Positions 13,362-19,552 of a stretch of DNA of 34,335 nt are shown piece after piece. A program made the position numbers and the translations under genes. The notes below the pieces were generated by a model that was not told the DNA's origin, searched no databases, and saw only the letters and a program-made list of their open reading frames with translations. The DNA is taken from NCBI GenBank assembly GCA_944385795.1, contig CALWYP010000109.1, forward strand, positions 1 to 34,335, given 5' to 3'. The stretch comes from an uncultured Oscillospiraceae bacterium. Lineage in GTDB: Bacteria; Bacillota; Clostridia; Oscillospirales; Oscillospiraceae. Within the stretch, counting starts at the first letter, position 1; each line of letters starts with the position of its first letter.

Positions 13362-13447
13362 GGTTAACAAAAGACGCAATGTTTGTTCACAAGATATGCA
13401 ATATTTTGGCTCTGCCTTACCAGAAGTAGAAATTTGCTGGGAAATAA

Positions 13448-13867
13448 TCACTTTGAACTCTCCTCCAACAGCTCTGCCAGCTCCTCTATCCGGGCGAGCG
13501 GGAAAGGCGGCGAGCCCACAGGGCGCAGGGCGATGCTCATAAGCAGCACCGGGTTGTCGTCGGCGGCGACGCGGTTGGAGCTGAGCGCTCCGCAGCGGCG
13601 GCAGCGGTGGATTATCGCCCACTCGCCGTTCCTGCGCACCCAGACGGCGACAGGTTCCATGTGTCCGCCGCAGCCGGAGGCGCGGTCTCCCGGCTCGTTG
13701 TCGAGGTGCAGGCTCTCAAGACAGTAGGGGCAGTGGTTGCGGTGCGCGCTGCCTGCGCCCTCCGGCGTGACAAGGCGTCCGCATCCGCGGCAGGTAAAGC
13801 TGTCGGTGCAGGCGTGGTTCTTGTACCAGCCTTTTTCATATTGAAGTTTTTTGTTTTCGCGGTTCAT
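13448..13867 (-). CDS. RNHCP-domain zinc-ribbon-like protein
   Basis: 139 residues from the ATG at 13867. The frame stays open upstream, but the family begins shortly before the first Cys pair. Visible metal-ligand motifs are FTCRGCGRLV (about 24-33), RNHCPYCLESLH (about 43-54, the family name motif), GCGGHMEP and HRCRRCGALSSNRVAADDN. The pattern suggests one or two zinc ribbons. The C-terminal end is a short acidic helix. The biochemical role of the RNHCP family is not established. The gene lies about 45 bases behind a terminator-ended leader RNA, so expression probably depends on read-through of that terminator. No terminator was seen after it before the hsp20 promoter, so read-through towards hsp20 is possible. 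Confidence 0.8.
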   Translation of the reverse strand: MNRENKKLQYEKGWYKNHACTDSFTCRGCGRLVTPEGAGSAHRNHCPYCLESLHLDNEPGDRASGCGGHMEPVAVWVRRNGEWAIIHRCRRCGALSSNRVAADDNPVLLMSIALRPVGSPPFPLARIEELAELLEESSK

Positions 13868-13910
13868 ATGCAGGTCGTCCTTCCTGAGAATTAGAAAAAA
13901 TCCCACGGGC

Positions 13911-14121
13911 AAAGAAAAAACGGCCTTCTCGCGGAAGGCCGTTCATCCAGCATACGCTTTGCGTGCGCGGCAAAGCCCCGGCGTGTAAACGCCGGAGAGC
14001 GCGCAATATAAGTTTGGCCGATGCCAACCGCAAAACCGTGCGACAAACAGACCCGTCCGCGGACGAATCTCCTTTGCCACTTATTTGCGGTTATGCGACA
14101 TCAACTTCACCTCTTGCTTTC
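13911..14121 (-). promoter_or_regulatory. Leader RNA with terminator upstream of the RNHCP gene (candidate riboswitch or attenuator)
   Basis: About 210 nt from a consensus promoter to a strong terminator, directly before the RNHCP gene. On the minus strand a stem AACCGCAAA (14092-14084) with TTTGCGGTT (14034-14026), extended by GATG/CATC, encloses about 50 bases. ATAAGT (14084-14079), at the inner edge of this stem, can pair with ACTTAT (14013-14008) downstream, forming either a pseudoknot or an alternative fold. Two further hairpins (CCGGCGT/ACGCCGG and GCTTTG/CAAAGC) precede the terminator. A six-codon open frame MSHNRK with GAGGTG in front lies near the 5' end. No known riboswitch class is recognised. 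Confidence 0.6.
13913..13943 (-). terminator. Terminator of the RNHCP leader RNA
   Basis: On the minus strand a 10-bp stem (13934-13943 with 13919-13928), a 5-base loop and TTTTTTCTTT. It sits between the leader structures and the RNHCP start codon. Confidence 0.88.
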
Positions 14122-14127
14122 GCAGGT

Positions 14128-14156
14128 ATCATAACACAAGGCGCGCGCGGCGTCAA
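14128..14156 (-). promoter_or_regulatory. Promoter of the RNHCP leader/gene
   Basis: On the minus strand TTGACG (14156-14151), 17 bases, TATGAT (14133-14128). The -35 box overlaps the last codons of the upstream ogt-type gene. Confidence 0.82.
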
Positions 14157-14626
14157 GCAATCGCGCCCTCCAGGCGCAGGAGGTACGCCTTTTTCTCCAG
14201 CCCGCCGGCGTAGCCGGTCAGGCCGCCGCCGGCGCCGAGGACGCGGTGGCAGGGCACGATTATGCTTATGGGGTTGCGGCCCACGGCGGAGCCGACGGCG
14301 CGCGGCGAGCTGCCGAGCCGCTCGGCCAGCCCTCCGTAGGTGACGGTGCGCCCGTAGGGTATCTCCAGCAGCGCCGTCCAGACGCGGACGCGGAAGGGCG
14401 TCCCATGCAGGCTAAGCGGCGGCCTGAAGCCCGGCTCGCGGCCGGAGAAGTATATGTCCAGCCAGCGCCGCGCGAGCGCGAGCGCCTCCGTCTCGGCGCC
14501 TACGGCCTCGCCCAGCCCGGCGGCGAAGTACTTCTGCCCTTCAAACCAGAGCCCGGAGAGCCCTTGCTCGTCCGCCGCGAGCAGCATCTCCCCGAGCGGC
14601 GATCCGCAGCGGGAAAGGTAATACAT
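14153..14626 (-). CDS. ogt: Methylated-DNA--[protein]-cysteine S-methyltransferase
   Basis: 157 residues from the ATG at 14626 (MYYLSRCGSPLGEMLLAADE); the open frame upstream is not coding. The N-terminal ribonuclease-like domain is followed by the DNA-binding HTH region with VWTALLEIPYGRTVTYGGLA and the conserved Arg-containing PRAVGSAVGRNP. The active site is IIVPCHRVLG, with the alkyl-accepting Cys, and the substrate-pocket GGLTGYAGGLEKK follows. The protein takes alkyl groups from O6-alkylguanine onto its Cys in a suicide reaction. It is transcribed away from the nucleotidase gene, from promoters that share a -35 box. Confidence 0.95.
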   Translation of the reverse strand: MYYLSRCGSPLGEMLLAADEQGLSGLWFEGQKYFAAGLGEAVGAETEALALARRWLDIYFSGREPGFRPPLSLHGTPFRVRVWTALLEIPYGRTVTYGGLAERLGSSPRAVGSAVGRNPISIIVPCHRVLGAGGGLTGYAGGLEKKAYLLRLEGAIA

Positions 14627-14648
14627 ACAGCCCACCCCTTTTTTCTTT

Positions 14649-14701
14649 ATTGTATCACAAAAACCGGGCGGCTTGCAATCGCGGCCGGGGCGTGATAGAC
14701 T
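14649..14701. promoter_or_regulatory. Divergent promoters sharing a palindromic -35 box
   Basis: TTGCAA (14673-14678) is its own reverse complement. On the minus strand it is followed after 18 bases by TACAAT (14654-14649) for ogt. On the plus strand it is followed after 17 bases by TAGACT (14696-14701) for the nucleotidase gene. The plus-strand -10 box is weak. Confidence 0.5.
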
Positions 14702-14728
14702 TCTGTAAAAACGTTTTGGAGGCGGCTC

Positions 14729-15418
14729 ATGCGGAATTTTGACGTATTGCTCTGGGACATAGACGGGACGCTGCTGGACTTCCTGGCCGCGGAGAAGGCG
14801 GCGGTGAAGTCGCTCTTCCTTGAATTCGGCTACGGCGAGTGTACGGACGCGATGATAGCGCGCTATTCGGAGATAAACAAGCGCTGGTGGGAAGCGCTCG
14901 AGCGCGGGGAAAAGACAAAGCCCGAGATACTTGTCGGGCGCTTCGAGGAGTTCTTCCGCTCCGAGGGCATAGAGACGCTCCGCGTGGCCGAGTTCAACGA
15001 CGCCTACCAGCTCCGCCTCGGCGACACCGTGGCCTACTGCGACGGGAGCTATGAGCTGGTGGCGGGCCTGCGCGGGCGCATACGGCAATACGCCGTCTCC
15101 AACGGCACCGTCGTGGCGCAGACGAAAAAGCTCGCCGCCTCCGGCTTCGGCGGGCTGCTCGACGGGGTCTTCCTCTCCGAGAAGATAGGCTTCGAGAAGC
15201 CGGCCCCCGAGTTTTTCAACGCCGTCTTCGCCGCGATCGGCGATGTGGACAGGGACCGGGTGCTCATAGCCGGCGACTCGCTCACCAGCGACATACTCGG
15301 CGGCGAGCGCGCCGGGATAAGGACCTGCTGGTACAACCCGCGCGGCGGGCCGAACGGCGCCGGGGCGCGCGTGGACTACGAAATACGCGATCTCCGCGAG
15401 ATACTGGACATACTGTAA
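14729..15418 (+). CDS. yjjG: YjjG-family noncanonical pyrimidine nucleotidase (HAD hydrolase)
   Basis: 229 residues, typical length. HAD motif I is LLWDIDGTLLDF (nucleophile Asp and acid Asp two residues on), motif II is the Ser/Asn in AVSNGT, motif III is the Lys in KIGFEKPAPEFF, and motif IV is LIAGDSLTSDILGG. The helical cap contains SEINKRWWEALERGE, as in the YjjG/YfnB group. Members dephosphorylate nucleoside monophosphates including damaged pyrimidines, which would keep noncanonical nucleotides out of DNA. That fits its divergent neighbour, a DNA alkylation repair protein. GGAGG lies before the ATG, and a bidirectional terminator follows the stop. Confidence 0.88.
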   Translation: MRNFDVLLWDIDGTLLDFLAAEKAAVKSLFLEFGYGECTDAMIARYSEINKRWWEALERGEKTKPEILVGRFEEFFRSEGIETLRVAEFNDAYQLRLGDTVAYCDGSYELVAGLRGRIRQYAVSNGTVVAQTKKLAASGFGGLLDGVFLSEKIGFEKPAPEFFNAVFAAIGDVDRDRVLIAGDSLTSDILGGERAGIRTCWYNPRGGPNGAGARVDYEIRDLREILDIL

Positions 15419-15449
15419 AAATGGCGCCCCCGCGTTGCGCGGGGGCGCC
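15416..15449. terminator. Bidirectional terminator between the nucleotidase gene and the lgt operon
   Basis: A perfect 12-bp stem (15423-15434 with 15438-15449) and a 3-base loop. On the minus strand it is followed by A and five T, ending the yfmF-yfmH-lgt operon. On the plus strand it lies just after the nucleotidase stop. Confidence 0.85.
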
Positions 15450-15458
15450 GGCCTATCC

Positions 15459-15926
15459 TTATTCGGCGTTCTCGCCGCCGTCGGGGCTTTCCTCGGTGAT
15501 CTCGACCTCGATGCTGCCGTCGCCGGGCTCGGACTCGTCTACCACCTGGCTGAAATCGACGTCCACGCCCTGGTCGCTGAGCGCGCCGGCGCACTCGCGC
15601 ATCTCGGCCTCGGCGCGGTCGATGGCGGCGTTGCAGAGCATGACGCGGTCGAAGAGGCGCACATACAGCTCGCCGGGGTTCTTCTTGTCGGCGGCCTCGA
15701 AATACATGCGGCCTATCTCGGCGTAGGCCTCCTCGCGCTCGGAGCGCTGGGCGTTCGCCTCGCGGTAGAGCTTGGCGAGGCGGGCGAGCAGCTTCGCCTT
15801 CTCCCCGGCGTTGCCGGCGAGGTCCTTCGCCCTCTCCCCGGCGTTTTCGGCGAGGTCGCGGGCCTTGTTCGCGGCGCTGCCGGCGGCGGCTTTGAGGGAA
15901 TTCAAAAGGTCGTTATAATCGGACAT
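15459..15926 (-). CDS. Hypothetical acidic helical protein at the end of the lgt operon
   Basis: 155 residues, no recognised family. Residues about 10-50 are an Ala/Lys/Glu-rich helical stretch with an imperfect repeat (ARDLAENAGERAK, KDLAGNAGEKAK), like amphipathic coiled-coil or apolipoprotein-type repeats. Residues 50-110 continue as predicted helix with ERAEAEMRECAG-like charge patterns. The last 35 residues are very acidic (SEPGDGSIEVEITEESPD) and probably disordered. There is no signal peptide or membrane segment, so it is likely cytoplasmic. AGGAGG lies eight bases before the ATG, and it starts 24 bases after the lgt stop, so it belongs to the operon. A role in envelope biogenesis is guessed only from position. 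Confidence 0.75.
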   Translation of the reverse strand: MSDYNDLLNSLKAAAGSAANKARDLAENAGERAKDLAGNAGEKAKLLARLAKLYREANAQRSEREEAYAEIGRMYFEAADKKNPGELYVRLFDRVMLCNAAIDRAEAEMRECAGALSDQGVDVDFSQVVDESEPGDGSIEVEITEESPDGGENAE

Positions 15927-15950
15927 GGTTTTTCCTCCTGTATTGTTAAA

Positions 15951-16919
15951 TTAAAGTGAATCGTCCTTTTCGGGCCCGTCCTCCGGCGCGGCCTGTCCCG
16001 CGTTCTCCCCGGAGGCTCCGGCGGCCTCATCGTTTCCGGCCGCGGCGGGGCCGGCCTTCAGGTCCGCATACCGCGGCTTATGCGCCCGCTTTATGTTCAC
16101 GAGCAGGATTATGAGCGCAACCGCCGCGCTGCAGGCCGCGACGAGCTGGCTCGTGCGTATGTTCGTACCGGGTATGTAGAGGCTGTCTGTGCGAAGCCCC
16201 TCCACCATGGCGCGGCCCGTGCCGTACCAGAAGACGTAGAAGAGGAAGATCTGGCCGTCGTACTTGCGGTGGTCCTTTTTGTACCAGTACAAGTTGATTA
16301 TGAGGAAGCCGGCAAGGTTCCACATGCTCTCGTACAGGAAGGTCGGGTGGACGTAGACCGTCTCATGTCCCGGCCGGGTGAGGCCCATGCGGCAGAAGAC
16401 GTCGGTCTGGTAGCCGAAGGCCTCGCGGTTGACGAAGTTCGCCCAGCGGCCTATGACCTGGCCGAGTATCAGCGCGCTCCCGCCCATGTCGAGCGTCGCG
16501 CCGAAGGGTATCTTCTTGCACTTGGACCAGACTATGACCGTTATTACGCCGGCGATGGTGCCGCCGTACATGGCGATGCCGCCCTCCCAAATCTTGAAGA
16601 TGTCGAGCAGGTTGTCCTTATAGCGGTCCCATTCGCTTATCACATAGTAGATGCGGCAGCCCACGATGGCCAGGGGCAGCACCCAGAGCACGAGCGAGAA
16701 GACGTCGTCGCTCTTTATGCCCAGCTTCGGGGCCTTCCTGCTCGCGTAGAACACGGCGGCGAGGAAGGCCGCGGCCATGACTATGCCGTACATATATATC
16801 GTGAAGTCGTGGCCGAAGAGCGTGAAGCTGAAGCTCGCGGGGAAGTCCAGCGTGAGGTTTCCCAGCATGGGGAAACTTATCGCGGCGTCGCGCATCATGG
16901 TGGGGATCTGTGTTTCCAT
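15951..16919 (-). CDS. lgt: Prolipoprotein diacylglyceryl transferase
   Basis: 322 residues. Seven hydrophobic segments are visible. The Lgt signature is present as GRWANFVNREAFG (about residues 160-172), together with the conserved YGIVMAAAF N-terminal helix containing the essential Tyr, the HPTFLYESMWNL motif and GRAMVEGLRTDSLY with the conserved Arg and Glu. It transfers diacylglycerol from phosphatidylglycerol to the lipobox Cys of prolipoproteins in the cytoplasmic membrane. MetQ in this window is one such substrate. The C-terminus has an extra Ala/Gly/Asp-rich tail of about 40 residues that looks disordered. It begins three bases downstream of the yfmH stop, so it is tightly coupled to the two peptidase-like genes. 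Confidence 0.95.
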   Translation of the reverse strand: METQIPTMMRDAAISFPMLGNLTLDFPASFSFTLFGHDFTIYMYGIVMAAAFLAAVFYASRKAPKLGIKSDDVFSLVLWVLPLAIVGCRIYYVISEWDRYKDNLLDIFKIWEGGIAMYGGTIAGVITVIVWSKCKKIPFGATLDMGGSALILGQVIGRWANFVNREAFGYQTDVFCRMGLTRPGHETVYVHPTFLYESMWNLAGFLIINLYWYKKDHRKYDGQIFLFYVFWYGTGRAMVEGLRTDSLYIPGTNIRTSQLVAACSAAVALIILLVNIKRAHKPRYADLKAGPAAAGNDEAAGASGENAGQAAPEDGPEKDDSL

Positions 16920-16921
16920 AT

Positions 16922-18205
16922 CTAATTCCTTTCTTTGGGGCTGACCGTCGCAAGGGCCAGCCTGTCCGGCCTGAGGTACCCGCGCACAAAGTCCTGCGCC
17001 TCGCCGGCCGTGACGGAGCCGAGCGCGTTGAAGCTCTCGTAGAAATTATAGCCCCCGAAGCGCCCGGCCGCAAGCTCCCGGCAGAGCGAGGCGGCGCTGT
17101 CGAGCCCCCTCAGGCCCGCGCCGTAGGCGGCGCGGCGGGCGCGCTCAAAGGCCCCGGCGTCGAAGTCCTCCGCCGCCCTCCCGAGCGCGTCGCAGAGCCT
17201 TTCAAAGACCTCCTCCGGCTCAGAGGCCGTGCCGCCGCACGCGAAAACCAGCGTCCCGGCGGCGGGGCTCACATAGCGGAAAAAGTCGCTCCTCAAAAGC
17301 CCCTCGGCGTAGAGCGTGGTGTAGAACCCGCTGCCCGGGCCCAGCAGCGCCTGCACGGCGAGCTGCCCGGCGGTTATAAAGCGCAGGCCCTCCGCCGAGC
17401 GCGGCAGGCCGCAGCTTATCTTGGCCGCGGCCATGAACATGGGGTCTGATATGTCCATGCTCCGCCCGGCGCGCCGGGCGGCGGGCTCGAGTGCTTCCGG
17501 CTCGCCGTAGTCCGGCTCCGCCGCCGGGACATAGCCGGGCGGGGAGCAGAGCGCCGCGGCCTCCGCCGCGTGCTCCGGGTCCACGTCCCCGCAGACGGCG
17601 AGGCACATGTTCGACGGGACGTAGAAGGCCTTGTGGCAGGCGTAGAGCGTCTCGGGGCTTATAGCCGCTATGCTCCCGCGCGTCCCGGCCACGCTCTCGC
17701 GCAGGGGGTGCCGCGCGAAGAGCGCGCCCATGGCCTCGGTGTAGAGCGCGAAGCCGGGGTCGTCCTCGGTCATGCTTATCTCCTGGCCGATTATCCCGCG
17801 CTCCTTCTCCACGCCCTCGGGCGTGAAGTAGGGCGTGGAGACGAATTTCATCAGCAGCTCAAGGTTCTCATAGAAGCCCTCGCCGCACTCAAAGTAATAG
17901 GCCGTGGTGTCCGCGCCCGTCCAGGCGTTGGCCTCCGCCCCGCGCGAGGTGAGGATATTGAGCGCGTTCCCCTCGGGCAGGTCGAACATCTTGTGCTCGA
18001 GGAAGTGGGCCGTGCCCGCGGGCGTCTCGTGCCGGGCCCCGCCGAGCGTGAAGTCCCGCATGGCCCCGCCGTAGTTCACGGAAAGGCAGGCGTGCTTCTT
18101 CCTGAAGCCCGGCCTGGGCACGACATATATCGTGAGCCCGTTCGCCAGGGTCCCGGAGTAGAGCGCGTCGCCCACGCCTGGGTATTCGCTGCGAGTGAGT
18201 ATCAT
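16922..18205 (-). CDS. yfmH: M16-family zinc metallopeptidase, YfmH-like
   Basis: 427 residues from the ATG at 18205 (MILTRSEYPGVGDALY). Its ATGA overlaps the stop of the upstream gene by four bases, and the frame further upstream is a shadow. The M16 inverted zinc motif HxxEH is present as HFLEHKMFD (about residues 68-76), with the third ligand Glu expected in GIIGQEISM. The C-terminal half has the usual second M16 domain, which lacks zinc ligands. In Bacillus the homologues YfmF and YfmH are encoded as a pair and probably form a heterodimer, the zinc-binding partner being this type. Substrates are unclear. The pairing with lgt suggests but does not prove a link to envelope or signal-peptide debris. 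Confidence 0.9.
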   Translation of the reverse strand: MILTRSEYPGVGDALYSGTLANGLTIYVVPRPGFRKKHACLSVNYGGAMRDFTLGGARHETPAGTAHFLEHKMFDLPEGNALNILTSRGAEANAWTGADTTAYYFECGEGFYENLELLMKFVSTPYFTPEGVEKERGIIGQEISMTEDDPGFALYTEAMGALFARHPLRESVAGTRGSIAAISPETLYACHKAFYVPSNMCLAVCGDVDPEHAAEAAALCSPPGYVPAAEPDYGEPEALEPAARRAGRSMDISDPMFMAAAKISCGLPRSAEGLRFITAGQLAVQALLGPGSGFYTTLYAEGLLRSDFFRYVSPAAGTLVFACGGTASEPEEVFERLCDALGRAAEDFDAGAFERARRAAYGAGLRGLDSAASLCRELAAGRFGGYNFYESFNALGSVTAGEAQDFVRGYLRPDRLALATVSPKERN

Positions 18206-19494
18206 TGCCCCGCCTCCCCGTCTTCGCCGCTGAGGAAATACACGGCGTCGAGCTCCACGCCCGCCGCTATGCCGGCCACGTCCGCGGCGGTCACGCGCCC
18301 GCAGGCGGCGGCCAGCTCCTCGGGCGAGACCTCCTCGCCGGTTATATTCATCTTGAGGTAGTACATCATGAGCTCCACAGGGTCGTCGGGCACGAGGCGC
18401 AGGGCCTCGGTGCAGTACTTCACGGCGCTCTCCAGCTCCTCCGCGCCGGGGCCGTCCTTGGCGAGCTTGGCGAGCTCGGCGCAGGCCCCGTCCGTCACGG
18501 CGCCGTAATTGGCCTTGTCTATGCCGCTGTGGACGTAGAGTATGCCCTTCACGTCGTCTATGCCGCTGGAGGCGTAATAGCACAGCGAGCGCTCCTCGCG
18601 CAGGCTGGTGAAGAGCCTGCTGGCCGCCGTGCCGCCGTAAACGGCGTTGAAAACGCGCAGGGCCGCGGCGTCCGGCTCGGCCATGCAGCCGCCCAGGCGC
18701 CAGCCCATGGCGAGCTTGCCCTGGTCCACGTCCATAGCCTCGAAGAAGCGCCTCGGCTCCGCCTCCACGGCGTTCATGCGCACGTCCGTGCCTATGTCGA
18801 AGTCGAGCTCGCCGCGCGGCAGGGCCGCGAGGGCGGGCAGCACCGCGTCGCGCACGGCGGCAAAGCCCTCGGAGCCGCAGTAGAAGACCTCGACCGGGCA
18901 TTTCGAGAGCAGCTCGCGGTAGCGGCGGGTGAGGCGGGCGTAGCGTATGGCCTCGGCCTCGTCCGGGTCGGAAAGCACGCTCGCCGCCAGGTCCTCATAA
19001 CAGCACATGAGCTCTATGAGCCGGCCGAAGGCGTAGGAAATCCGCTCGTTTTTCGCCGCGCGTATTTTCTCGGCGAGCTTCTTCCCCTCGCTCGTCACAT
19101 AGCCGGGCAGCAGCAGCCCGCCGCGGGTGTTCGGCGCGAGCAGCAGCTCGCCCAGCAGGGCCGCCGCGCTCGCCAGCTCGCCCTCCCCGCCGGGGATATA
19201 CCGGCCCTCGGGGAAGGTGGAGTAAAAGCCTGTGGCGCGCACCTCGCCCACGCGCAGGCTGATAGGCACGGCGGCCGCGCCGTACAGCTCGTCCAGCCGC
19301 CTGGTGATGCTCGCCATATCCGGGTGCTGCGCCGTGCCCCGGCGCAGCACGCTGGGCAGCAGCGAGTCCATATAGGCGTGCTCCCGCTCTATCTGGCTGA
19401 GCAGCACGACGCCCAGCCCGGCGGTTTTGAACTTGTCTGTCTCCAGCGCGCTCAAAAACACGCCGGGCATGATTTCGTCGCGGCGGTAAATCAT
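18202..19494 (-). CDS. yfmF: M16-family protein lacking the zinc motif, YfmF-like
   Basis: 430 residues from the ATG at 19494 (MIYRRDEIMPGVFLSAL), with GGGGCGAGG upstream. The fold marks are those of M16 proteins, but the HxxEH position reads SLLPSVLRRG, so zinc binding is absent. The C-terminal domain retains the conserved SLREERSLCYYASSGID segment, with the Arg and Tyr that in M16B enzymes complete the active site across the dimer. This supports a heterodimer with the YfmH-like protein, one subunit giving zinc and the other the Arg/Tyr pair. A TATAAT box on the minus strand (19536-19531) lies about 40 bases upstream, with no clear -35 box. It is the first gene of yfmF-yfmH-lgt-small helical protein. 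Confidence 0.9.
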   Translation of the reverse strand: MIYRRDEIMPGVFLSALETDKFKTAGLGVVLLSQIEREHAYMDSLLPSVLRRGTAQHPDMASITRRLDELYGAAAVPISLRVGEVRATGFYSTFPEGRYIPGGEGELASAAALLGELLLAPNTRGGLLLPGYVTSEGKKLAEKIRAAKNERISYAFGRLIELMCCYEDLAASVLSDPDEAEAIRYARLTRRYRELLSKCPVEVFYCGSEGFAAVRDAVLPALAALPRGELDFDIGTDVRMNAVEAEPRRFFEAMDVDQGKLAMGWRLGGCMAEPDAAALRVFNAVYGGTAASRLFTSLREERSLCYYASSGIDDVKGILYVHSGIDKANYGAVTDGACAELAKLAKDGPGAEELESAVKYCTEALRLVPDDPVELMMYYLKMNITGEEVSPEELAAACGRVTAADVAGIAAGVELDAVYFLSGEDGEAGQ

Positions 19495-19552
19495 GGTCCT
19501 CGCCCCTTGTGGATTCTTTTGCAGCTTAACATTATAACAGATACTTCGCGCT

